Of a stretch of DNA of 41,620 bases, positions 35,896-41,620 are shown piece after piece. This DNA is from a virus. How positions within the stretch are numbered: position 1 is the stretch's first letter; every line of letters begins with the position of its first letter. The notes beneath the pieces were generated by a model. It did not search any database and was not told where the DNA came from. It worked only from the letters and a program-made list of their open reading frames with translations. The DNA lies in the IMG/VR virus record IMGVR_UViG_3300044858_004093, positions 1 to 41,620 of that record, one strand, 5' to 3'. A program made the translations under genes and the position numbers.

Positions 35896-36200
35896 GGCGC
35901 CTCCGATTTGGTCTTGGCCTTCCCCGTCCCGCCGCAGGCTGAGCAGGTGATGTACACCTTGAGGTCGGGCTTGTCTGGACGCTCGAGCACCTTGCCCGTC
36001 CCCTTGCAGGCGCTGCACACGCCGGGTGGGGCCGGTGGCTTCGGCTCATCGACGGCGCCGGCCCACACGCCGTAGTTTCCAGTCACCGCCACCATCGGCT
36101 GTAGGTTGTCGCGGACGCTGCGCTCCACGCAGCCTGCAACGCTCGCTACGCCGACACACAGAAGCGCCGCGCCGACGATGTCGATGACCAAGTTCCTCAT
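35847..36200 (-). CDS. Lipoprotein with DnaJ-type CxxCxGTG zinc motif
   Basis: A 117-residue protein from ATG 36200 (ATGA overlap). Residues 1-24 form a lipoprotein signal (MRNLVIDIVGAALLCVGVAS with lipobox VAGC). After a short linker two CxxCxGTGK units (CSACKGTGKV and CSACGGTGKA), 25 residues apart, provide four cysteines for one zinc, as in half of the DnaJ zinc domain. Such a zinc unit in a small phage lipoprotein is unusual. The likely place is the inner leaflet of the outer membrane or the outer leaflet of the inner membrane. A spanin-like or envelope-chaperone role is conceivable. Confidence 0.68.
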   Translation of the reverse strand: MRNLVIDIVGAALLCVGVASVAGCVERSVRDNLQPMVAVTGNYGVWAGAVDEPKPPAPPGVCSACKGTGKVLERPDKPDLKVYITCSACGGTGKAKTKSEAPCVTGTCRPAMRSTGR

Positions 36201-37204
36201 ACGTTCCCCTTCGCACCGTAGGTCGTGTGCTTCCGACGCGGCCAGCCGGCCACGCTGGAGAGGGCGATGTTCTGGGCGCGGTCGATGGTGTTCGCCAGCG
36301 CCCAGAACGCACCCTCTGGAATCTCGAGGCCCGGCACGCCACGCACGCCACGCGGCCCCTTGTTCCACACGTTCCAACTGTTGAGCCAGGCCACGAGCGC
36401 CTGCCCGTACTTCTGGTGCGTCTCAGGGCGATCGTCGTACCCGATGTAGACCTGGCTGTGCGCCCAACTGCCGATCTGTCGGCTGACCCCATCCTCATTT
36501 CTGGTCCGCTCGAAGCCCATCGACGAGCAGTTGAAGATTCCATAGCCCCGGAACAGGAAGTCGCGGACCTGCTCGCGGCCCTTCAAGAACGTGGCCGTCC
36601 TGGCAACGTGCTTGCTCGACTCGGCGAGCCACTTGTCGCCGGGGAGCTTCCTGCCGCCAAGGCGGATCGTCTGCTCGGTGTAGCGGGTGAGGTCGAAGCC
36701 GAGTTCCGGGTATGGCTTCCGAACCAGGAAGCCCTTCTTCGTCGCCGTCTCGGCGGCGGCAGAACAAAACCACCCGTCGCCGTCAAACCCCCTCCACGCG
36801 AACAGGCTCTCGCTCGCGATCGGGACATTGAGGACGCCTTCTCGCGGCAACTCCGGCGCGACCTCAACGTGACCAGTAACCTCGTCTGGCCTGCCGTCGT
36901 TGATCTCGAGCGAGAGGCTCGTCAGCAGGGCAGACGCGCAGCCTTTGCCGACGCAATCTCCAAAGAGCTGCGTCGGGCCGGGCCAGCAGCCAGGGAACAC
37001 CTTGTCCACGACAGGGGACAGAAGGGTGAGTTTGCCCTTGCCGGCGTCCGCGAACTCCCACTCGTGAGCGACTTCGCCGCCGTCGGGGTTGCCGCCCCTG
37101 CGGATGATCGAATCGGCGAACCGTTCGTCGGCCAGTGGATTCGGCCGGCAGCCGGCGAAACCGCGCGAGTAGGCGTCGAGAGGGTCGAACACGGCGTCAC
37201 TCAT
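36197..37204 (-). CDS. Papain-like (C1-type) cysteine peptidase
   Basis: A 335-residue protein from ATG 37204, which overlaps the upstream stop by 8 bases. The catalytic set of papain-fold peptidases can be followed: oxyanion Gln and nucleophile Cys in GPTQLFGDCVGKGCASALLT (Q79, C84), His in GSWAHSQVYIGYDDRPE (H249) and Asn in LVAWLNSWNVWNKG (N275), the last resembling the NSWGxxWG block. No signal peptide is visible. It could cleave host envelope proteins during lysis, process virion proteins, or act at entry as a virion enzyme. Neighbouring small membrane proteins favour lysis. The family call is by motif only. Confidence 0.68.
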   Translation of the reverse strand: MSDAVFDPLDAYSRGFAGCRPNPLADERFADSIIRRGGNPDGGEVAHEWEFADAGKGKLTLLSPVVDKVFPGCWPGPTQLFGDCVGKGCASALLTSLSLEINDGRPDEVTGHVEVAPELPREGVLNVPIASESLFAWRGFDGDGWFCSAAAETATKKGFLVRKPYPELGFDLTRYTEQTIRLGGRKLPGDKWLAESSKHVARTATFLKGREQVRDFLFRGYGIFNCSSMGFERTRNEDGVSRQIGSWAHSQVYIGYDDRPETHQKYGQALVAWLNSWNVWNKGPRGVRGVPGLEIPEGAFWALANTIDRAQNIALSSVAGWPRRKHTTYGAKGNV

Positions 37205-37682
37205 CGGTGCCGACAACCAGCGTCCACGCGAGGGCAGCACACGCCGCCACAGCCCGAGATCGCAGCTTTGCGTCCACCTTCTGCGGGTCGGCCCCACAGG
37301 CGTTGACGAACGTCTGGTCGATGGCCTCGGCCAGCCCTGGGTACTTGCCGATGTTCGCCTTGTCGACCGTCAACCGCAGAGAGCTGGCGTGAAAGTCGAC
37401 TAGTTGCTCCGTCGTGGCGATGATCGGCGACTCCCGCTCGCCGTCACGGGCAAGGACGAACGCCATCGCGTCGTACATCGCCGCCAGGTACTGCCGGTCG
37501 TGCGGCAGCATCTTCGGGAGGATCGCCGCGAGGGGGGCGGCGAGCTTGATCGACTCCGCGTCGGGGCGAGGGGTCTGGAGAGTCGTCGCGGGCGGGTGCG
37601 GCCAGTACATGGACAGGTCCGCGCCTTTCCAGGCAAAGAACAAGAGGGCGGCGACCACGATCCACCTCGCTTCGAGTTTCAT
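37197..37682 (-). CDS. Membrane-anchored or secreted protein, unknown function
   Basis: A 161-residue protein whose first 22 residues (MKLEARWIVVAALLFFAWKG) form a signal anchor. The rest is helical (APLAAILPKMLPHDRQYLAA, YDAMAFVLARDGERE, then FHASSLRLTVDKAN and AIDQTFVNACGADPQKVDAK). No enzymatic motif is seen. It is coupled by ATGA to the small membrane gene upstream and overlaps the peptidase start. An envelope-associated partner of the peptidase is plausible. Confidence 0.6.
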   Translation of the reverse strand: MKLEARWIVVAALLFFAWKGADLSMYWPHPPATTLQTPRPDAESIKLAAPLAAILPKMLPHDRQYLAAMYDAMAFVLARDGERESPIIATTEQLVDFHASSLRLTVDKANIGKYPGLAEAIDQTFVNACGADPQKVDAKLRSRAVAACAALAWTLVVGTDE

Positions 37683-37960
37683 ACGTCGCTCCCGTCGACG
37701 AGCGCCAGCGTCAGCACATCGACCGCCTTCCGCTGCTCCTCGCCCAGACGCTCAGTCGCGCGCAGGCGAAACCGCACCGCCGCCAGATTGGCGATGGCGC
37801 TCTGATACGACGGGGCGATGGCCTCCTCGAGCGGCTTGGGCAGCGGGACGGTGTGGTCGTCCTGCCAGAGGCCGATCGCCCATCGAACAGCCGACGGCGT
37901 CTGCGGGCCGAAGGCGGCCACGGCCGCGCCGATCACGGCGAGAATCTGCATGGTTGTCAT
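37679..37960 (-). CDS. Small membrane protein, holin candidate
   Basis: A 93-residue protein: MTTMQILAVIGAAVAAFGPQ is a short hydrophobic N-terminal segment, followed by an amphipathic section (AVRWAIGLWQDD) and a helical tail (SYQSAIANLAAVRFRLRATE). One weak transmembrane helix plus a charged tail is compatible with a holin or pinholin but not specific. ATGA overlaps link it to both neighbours. It should be read together with the lipoprotein and peptidase as a possible lysis cluster. Confidence 0.5.
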   Translation of the reverse strand: MTTMQILAVIGAAVAAFGPQTPSAVRWAIGLWQDDHTVPLPKPLEEAIAPSYQSAIANLAAVRFRLRATERLGEEQRKAVDVLTLALVDGSDV

Positions 37961-38241
37961 GCCGACACCTTCGCGACGACCCAGCCGAAGAACGCCTGCC
38001 CCTCTGGAGTCTTGAGCAGCGCCTCCAGGTGAAACAGTGCCTCGTCATCCAGGGCGGTCGAGGACTTACCAGCGGCCCACTGGAGCGTCTTGACGATGGC
38101 CGTCGCCTGCTCATAGGGGGTCTTGGCGTCCAGAACCGACTGGACCCGACCAATCACCGGCGCCCATTCGGCAAGCAGCTTGAGCTTGTCGAGGATCGGC
38201 ATCCCGGCGCCGTAGATTTCCTCATCGTTTGGCATCGACAT
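37957..38241 (-). CDS. Small helical protein, unknown function
   Basis: A 94-residue protein: MPNDEEIYGAGMPILDKLKL, LAEWAPVIGRVQSVLDAKTP, YEQATAIVKTLQWAAGKSST and FHLEALLKTPEGQAFFGWVV. It is entirely helical, with alternating hydrophobic faces but no clear membrane span. It overlaps the next gene's start by ATGA and the upstream gene's end by 20 bases. It may be a cytoplasmic partner of the membrane proteins encoded downstream. Confidence 0.58.
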   Translation of the reverse strand: MSMPNDEEIYGAGMPILDKLKLLAEWAPVIGRVQSVLDAKTPYEQATAIVKTLQWAAGKSSTALDDEALFHLEALLKTPEGQAFFGWVVAKVSA

Positions 38242-38428
38242 CTCGCACCTCCTTGTGTCTCTTCAGAAACCGAATGTATTGCGGCGAGAGCGTCCTGCTC
38301 TGGCTCGTCATCGTCCCCCAGTGACTCGGCGGCGGCTCTGGCACCAGCGACATCAGCGGCGGCGTGTCGTCGCCATGCGACGCCTGCCGCAACTCCTTTA
38401 CGTCTACGATCCTGCCGTCACTCGTCAC
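38222..38428 (-). CDS. Small protein, unknown function
   Basis: A 68-residue protein: MTSDGRIVDVKELRQASHGD, DTPPLMSLVPEPPPSHWGTM and SQSRTLSPQYIRFLKRHKEV. It is Pro-rich in the middle and basic at the end. The start overlaps the upstream gene by 11 bases, and a GGAGGTGCG sequence near its end provides the ribosome site of the next gene. No family was recognised. Confidence 0.5.
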   Translation of the reverse strand: MTSDGRIVDVKELRQASHGDDTPPLMSLVPEPPPSHWGTMTSQSRTLSPQYIRFLKRHKEVRDVDAKR

Positions 38429-38636
38429 CGTTCACCGCGTAGTTCAAAAAGTCGTAGGTCGAGTCGAAGACCACGCGAACCGTCTGCTGCTGCTCCGTCC
38501 GGCTCAGTTTTCCAGGCAGCGTCCACACCTCGCGTTCGACCTGCTTGCCGTCGAACGTCAATGTGAGCGTCGCCTCGCCACCGACGACCGTCAGATGTAC
38601 CTCCGCGGCCGGCATGGTGTCGTGTCCTGTAGCCAT
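38418..38636 (-). CDS. Small beta protein, unknown function
   Basis: A 72-residue protein: MPAAEVHLTVVGGEATLTLT, FDGKQVEREVWTLPGKLSRT, EQQQTVRVVFDSTYDFLNYA. It is a compact strand-rich protein with a Gly/Thr pattern typical of small beta sandwiches. ATG 38636 is used; ATG 38615 is possible. No known function. Confidence 0.55.
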   Translation of the reverse strand: MATGHDTMPAAEVHLTVVGGEATLTLTFDGKQVEREVWTLPGKLSRTEQQQTVRVVFDSTYDFLNYAVNGDE

Positions 38637-38643
38637 TTTGATT

Positions 38644-38955
38644 CTACACTGGCGTTCGGCCCCCGAGGCGTGATTGGCGCTCGGTTTCCGTCCAGCCGGC
38701 CCTGAATTTGGCGCAGGCCAGGAGGATTTCCTCCCGGGTCGGCAGATAGCAGCCCGGGGGGTCGCGGCCGACGATGCCGATGCCAGCGGCGTAGGCCATC
38801 AGCGCGTCCTCGTCCATGCCGAATTCGCCGCACAGTTCCTCAATGGTGGCGTCGGACGACCACCGCCGGCGGAACCGCCGCTTCGCGCTCGCTCGCTCCT
38901 TTGAAACCGCCAACTCCTCTGGGGTCATCCGACGTCGAGGATTTGGCTGTGTCAT
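38644..38955 (-). CDS. Small HTH-like protein with REEIxxxCxxxRxGW motif
   Basis: A 103-residue basic protein from ATG 38955 (ATGA overlap). After MTPEELAVSKERASAKRRFR comes SSDATIEELCGEFGMDEDAL (a helix-turn-helix candidate). It ends in LPTREEILLACAKFRAGWTE followed by TERQSRLGG, a segment recurring in phage and environmental bacterial proteins, where it reads EEIxxxCxxIRxxWSxxExxxR. DNA binding is likely and may serve regulation. It lies between the glycosyltransferase genes and the small lysis-like genes. Confidence 0.6.
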   Translation of the reverse strand: MTQPNPRRRMTPEELAVSKERASAKRRFRRRWSSDATIEELCGEFGMDEDALMAYAAGIGIVGRDPPGCYLPTREEILLACAKFRAGWTETERQSRLGGRTPV

Positions 38956-39791
38956 GGGTTCCAGATGGCGATGTAGCGGCTGCCGGGGTTGAGAAACACC
39001 TGCCAGCCGGCCTCGGCCATCCGACGGTGGTGCGGAACGTGCTCGCAGTCCTCTCCAGAATACCCGCCGGAGAGGTATGCCTCGGTCCAGTACAGCGCAA
39101 GGCCGCCGAACGCGGAGTTCATGGCGATCGGCGGCGAGCCGACAGGCGGCATGAACGCGGAGAACCATGTGAATCCAATCTCGTTCTTCCGGTCCCGCCA
39201 CCAATTCGCCCGCGCCGCCCAGGCGTCGTAGTGGAACACGCCACGCTCAGTCCGGCCCAGGCTGAATGAGGCCATGCAGCCGGCCTGCTGGGGGCAGGAT
39301 CGCGACCGCAAATGGGCCAGCCAGGCGACGCTGTTGAAGACTCCGTCCACGCTGAAGCCGTGGTGCGGGTCGGTGTCCACGACGAGCGTGAACGTCGAGT
39401 CGGCGGCGTTCTCTCGCACCCACTGGAGGCATCGGTTCCGGCAGGCTGCCAGCCGCACCGTCCGCTCCGGCTCGAAACCGCGGGCGTCGATGCCGCCGAG
39501 GGTGTCGTGGTCGACGTTCATCCACGGGTACACCATCTGGAGGCGATCCAATTCTTCCGCCGTCCCGTCGGTCGAGTCGTTTTCGTAGACGTAGCCCGTC
39601 CACTCCTTGAACCCGCGGGCGACCTCGTCCAGCAGGCTGAACGTGTTCGTCAGGTGCGGCATGGAGTTGCGGGCGATCGCCACGATGGCGAGTTTCATCT
39701 CGGCGGCCACGGCCCGGCCGTCCGCGACCTTGCTCGCGTAGAGTTCCTCGTAGTCATGGTCGATTGACCATACCTGTTCGGGTCTAGTCAT
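38952..39791 (-). CDS. GT-A-type glycosyltransferase
   Basis: A 279-residue protein from ATG 39791 (8-base overlap with the gene upstream). It opens its core with MKLAIVAIARNSMPHLTNTF and GYVYENDSTDGTAEELDRL, the family 2-like start. TLVVDTDPHHGFSVDGVF provides the DxD (Asp139, Asp141), and GGYSGEDCEHVPHHRRMAEA is the catalytic acidic block followed by VFLNPGSRY. It should transfer a sugar from a nucleotide donor in the cytoplasm. The adjacent gene is a second glycosyltransferase, so the two may act in sequence on one acceptor. The acceptor is unknown. Confidence 0.8.
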   Translation of the reverse strand: MTRPEQVWSIDHDYEELYASKVADGRAVAAEMKLAIVAIARNSMPHLTNTFSLLDEVARGFKEWTGYVYENDSTDGTAEELDRLQMVYPWMNVDHDTLGGIDARGFEPERTVRLAACRNRCLQWVRENAADSTFTLVVDTDPHHGFSVDGVFNSVAWLAHLRSRSCPQQAGCMASFSLGRTERGVFHYDAWAARANWWRDRKNEIGFTWFSAFMPPVGSPPIAMNSAFGGLALYWTEAYLSGGYSGEDCEHVPHHRRMAEAGWQVFLNPGSRYIAIWNP

Positions 39792-40521
39792 TGTTGAAGT
39801 TCCACAGTTCCACGGGCTGGACAACAGGCACCGTCGGGTCGCACCAGACCTCGCCGCCCAGCCGGCGTATGTCGTCGCAGAGGCCGACGAGGCCGTTGCC
39901 GTGCATGCGGGCGCCGCGTCGGATGTAGGAGGCGTCGATCAGAACGACGCTGCCGACGCTGTCGAGGCGAAACGGCTGGTCGGGCGTGTGGCACTCGTGA
40001 TGTGGTGGCTGGTTGCCAAAGCGGACGCCGTCTTTTCTGTACCCCCAGGTGTCGTAGAACATCGGCGGGTTCAACAAAACGTGGTGCGGCGTCTTGATGC
40101 CGAGGCCGGGGTGGTGGGGGCAATGCGACAGCCACGGCCAGCCACCGATGGCACCGATGGACCCTGCCCCGACGCAACCGGCGTCGCCGAGGCGCACGGC
40201 GATGTCAGGCGGCGAGAACAGGTCGCTCTCGTGCCACAGAACGTAGTCATCCGATTCTCGCACGAACTCGAGGGCGGCGTCGCCAGCCGCCGAAAGCCTC
40301 GGCAGGCGGTCGGCGAGTTGCTCTTCAGGCTCGACGAACAGTTCGCACTCAACGCCCACGCGGTCGGCAATGGCAGACAGCATGAACTGTGTGGAGTCAT
40401 TCGACGGTCGGATGGAGAACACCCAGCGATCGACGTTCACCTTCCGAAACAGGTGCATCACGCGGTCAGCCAGGTGCTTTCCCGCGTCGGCGTACCACAT
40501 CGAGATGCCTACGATGCTCAT
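39784..40521 (-). CDS. Glycosyltransferase-like protein (Anp1/mannan polymerase-like fold)
   Basis: A 245-residue protein. It opens with VGISMWYADAGKHLADRVMH and WVFSIRPSNDSTQFML, then DDYVLWHESDLFSPPDIAVR, where the acidic ESD replaces DxD, then FYDTWGYRKDGVRF and LDSVGSVVLIDASYIRRGAR. The VGSVVLID strand resembles the Anp1-type GT-A group. It ends in GGEVWCDPTVPVVQPVELW. Lack of a classical DxD leaves activity open. It overlaps the next glycosyltransferase gene, which supports a joint pathway. Confidence 0.68.
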   Translation of the reverse strand: MSIVGISMWYADAGKHLADRVMHLFRKVNVDRWVFSIRPSNDSTQFMLSAIADRVGVECELFVEPEEQLADRLPRLSAAGDAALEFVRESDDYVLWHESDLFSPPDIAVRLGDAGCVGAGSIGAIGGWPWLSHCPHHPGLGIKTPHHVLLNPPMFYDTWGYRKDGVRFGNQPPHHECHTPDQPFRLDSVGSVVLIDASYIRRGARMHGNGLVGLCDDIRRLGGEVWCDPTVPVVQPVELWNFNND

Positions 40522-40665
40522 GCTGTCATGCCTCAGTCTCGGTTGCTTATCGAGGGCCGCATAGCGCCGGCCTCTGCCGTCTCGCGGCCGCGCGGCGTGG
40601 GTTGCGCGCCGCGTTATCCGGCGGGGGCTGCGCTATACGGGTCTGGATAATGACAAGTTCTGTGG
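40522..40665 (-). other. Gap with GC-rich hairpin between genes
   Basis: No gene. In the minus-strand direction a GCGGCG/CGCCGC stem (around 40595-40610) lies in a very GC-rich stretch. It could slow or stop transcription, but has no U-run. The plus-strand GTGGAAAC-type boxes are absent here. Confidence 0.35.
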
Positions 40666-40941
40666 CTACTCTGCCTTCCAGCCATTGTTGATGTACGCCA
40701 GCACGGCCTGAAATGCCGCCACCTCGCCGGCCGTCTTGGCGGCATCTGCGGTCAACGGCTCGCCGCCCGCCTTGGCGATGAGCCCAATGGTTTCCAGCCG
40801 CGTCTCCCGCTTCTCAATCTGCCACCGCATCCAGTCGATGAGGCTGCCATGCTGCCTGTTCATGGCATTGCAAAAAAACTCCTGCGAGTCGCGCAGACCT
40901 GAGATAAGGTTGTCTCGCCGCTTGATTGCGTTGTAGAGCAT
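40666..40941 (-). CDS. Small helical protein, unknown function
   Basis: A 91-residue protein: MLYNAIKRRDNLISGLRDSQ, EFFCNAMNRQHGSLIDWMRW, QIEKRETRLETIGLIAKAGG, then TAGEVAAFQAVLAYINNGWK. It is entirely helical with a probable coiled-coil region. No membrane span. Start ATG 40941 is preceded by AGGAGAAG. It might be a small virion or regulatory protein. Confidence 0.6.
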   Translation of the reverse strand: MLYNAIKRRDNLISGLRDSQEFFCNAMNRQHGSLIDWMRWQIEKRETRLETIGLIAKAGGEPLTADAAKTAGEVAAFQAVLAYINNGWKAE

Positions 40942-41026
40942 TCGTCTTCTCCTGTTGTGTCGCCCAACAAACCACAGAACCAGCGGATGAAGCGGACGGC
41001 GGGGCCGCCGCTTATCCTGTGCGTTC

Positions 41027-41359
41027 TCACTTCCCGATCACCTTGCGCAGCGTGTCGGCATCCCGTCGCCGCTCGCCCTCCAGTTGCTCAAGCCTTTGCC
41101 GCAGTACCGAGTTCTGCCCACGCAGCCGCCATATCTCGTCTACCAGCGGGTCGGCTCCTGTTGCCCAGTGCATCAACCAAGCCGACCCAAAGAACGACGC
41201 CGGGATGAGTACGGCCAGAGAAAACCACGCATACCAAGGCATTTCGTTAGGCATTTTTCGTATCACATACGGCATGGTGTAGGTCGGCCCCGCCCCGCCT
41301 ACGTCAGCGACCCTGGTGGCACCAAGGCGTTCGACGGGAGCAGGGCCGACTCTTTTCAC
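41027..41359 (-). CDS. Membrane protein with coiled-coil tail
   Basis: A 110-residue protein from GTG 41359, overlapping the upstream TGA (GTGA). Residues 37-62 form one transmembrane helix (WYAWFSLAVLIPASFFGSAW), followed by a coiled-coil tail LVDEIWRLRGQNSVLRQRLE then QLEGERRRDADTLRKVIG. An anchor plus periplasmic or cytoplasmic coiled coil resembles i-spanins of the Rz type. The lipoprotein encoded at 35847 could be its partner, though they are not adjacent. Holin-like or anchor functions are also possible. Confidence 0.55.
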   Translation of the reverse strand: MKRVGPAPVERLGATRVADVGGAGPTYTMPYVIRKMPNEMPWYAWFSLAVLIPASFFGSAWLMHWATGADPLVDEIWRLRGQNSVLRQRLEQLEGERRRDADTLRKVIGK

Positions 41360-41595
41360 TTCGTCCGCTCCAGCAACCCGCTTATCGAAGCAGAAATCAT
41401 CCCGCAAACCTCGTCGTCGTCCTGCATCGCATAGGTGTCTCGCACCATCCGCAGGAACGTCCGCTCCTCGTCGGTGAGCGTGGGCTGCGGCTTGCGGTCG
41501 CTCTCTAGTCGGTTTCCGCGCCGACCGCACAAGCGGCCGTCCTTGCACATTGGGCCGTGAGCCACTCCATTGGGACCGATGATGCACTTCGGCAT
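41356..41595 (-). CDS. Small protein, unknown function, first gene of the right-hand minus operon
   Basis: A 79-residue protein: MPKCIIGPNGVAHGPMCKDG, RLCGRRGNRLESDRKPQPTL, TDEERTFLRMVRDTYAMQDD and DEVCGMISASISGLLERTK. The N-terminal third has three cysteines (C4, C17, C23) and basic residues; the rest is helical. A strong GGAAGAGGAG ribosome site lies about ten bases before the ATG. It is coupled by GTGA to the membrane protein gene. Confidence 0.58.
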   Translation of the reverse strand: MPKCIIGPNGVAHGPMCKDGRLCGRRGNRLESDRKPQPTLTDEERTFLRMVRDTYAMQDDDEVCGMISASISGLLERTK

Positions 41596-41620
41596 TTCAC
41601 TGCTCCTCTTCCTGTGAGAA

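Noticed and set aside
1-41620. tRNA genes, integrase, repressor or transposase
   Set aside because: I searched by eye for cloverleaf-like segments with a GTTC arm, and for tyrosine or serine recombinase, CI-like and transposase motifs, and found none convincing.
1-41620. Circular closure of the window by joining both ends
   Set aside because: The partial gene at the left edge, continued into the right edge, would read VGG then SHRKRSSE with no continuation of the LamG-like pattern, so the ends are not shown to be adjacent.

Overview
This window is part of the genome of a tailed double-stranded DNA phage (or prophage). It carries a complete head-packaging and tail morphogenesis set: P27-like small terminase, large terminase, HK97-type portal, prohead protease, major capsid protein, head-tail connectors, tail tube, frameshifted tail assembly chaperone and a 1350-residue tape measure. 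There is a tail tube and tape measure but no sheath or baseplate set, so a siphovirus-like particle is most likely. The DNA is GC-rich with GC-rich codon choice throughout. No integrase, repressor, tRNA or polymerase gene is visible, so lifestyle cannot be decided. The host is unknown. A predicted lipoprotein next to small membrane proteins suggests an outer membrane; a planctomycete-like or other GC-rich environmental host is only a guess.

Layout. (1) About 24.56 kb down to 1, minus strand: late operon in the order terminase, portal, protease, capsid, glycosyltransferase, connectors, tail tube, chaperone, tape measure, distal tail proteins. It is followed by accessory genes (SprT-like HExxH protein, Mre11-like phosphoesterase, dCMP deaminase, dNMP kinase), a holin candidate and a LamG-like fibre protein that runs off the left edge. 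Adjacent genes often share ATGA, GTGA or TAATG overlaps. (2) 24.56-24.95 kb: divergent control region with palindromes, a long C/G tract and a promoter. (3) 24.95-35.26 kb, plus strand: about twenty small genes, probably early, mostly phage families of unknown function plus a DnaN-like sliding clamp and a winged-helix/HTH protein. (4) 35.26-41.6 kb, minus strand: a second operon with two GT-A-type glycosyltransferases, a papain-like cysteine peptidase, small membrane proteins, a zinc-motif lipoprotein and an HNH nuclease that meets the early operon tail to tail.

The most unusual feature is the plus-strand module. Nearly every gap between genes carries a modular element: often a GGCTAC(C)AGAC box after the stop, then a perfect hairpin whose sequence differs from copy to copy, then a fixed GNNCGTGGAAAC box, then a GAGGAAACG-like ribosome site before ATG. 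Several gaps also hold a longer stem-loop with fixed CCCCCG/CGGGGG arms and GAAA- or GGAA-type loops. At three sites a TTGAC-(16/17)-TATCxT-like promoter fires just upstream of such a hairpin. The core box is multiplied in an array near 28.6 kb and has been captured as coding sequence in the gene at 34697. In the late operon, the capsid gene and the head-module glycosyltransferase have their Shine-Dalgarno sequences inside hairpins, and the tail chaperone carries a textbook G GGA AAC -1 slippery site.
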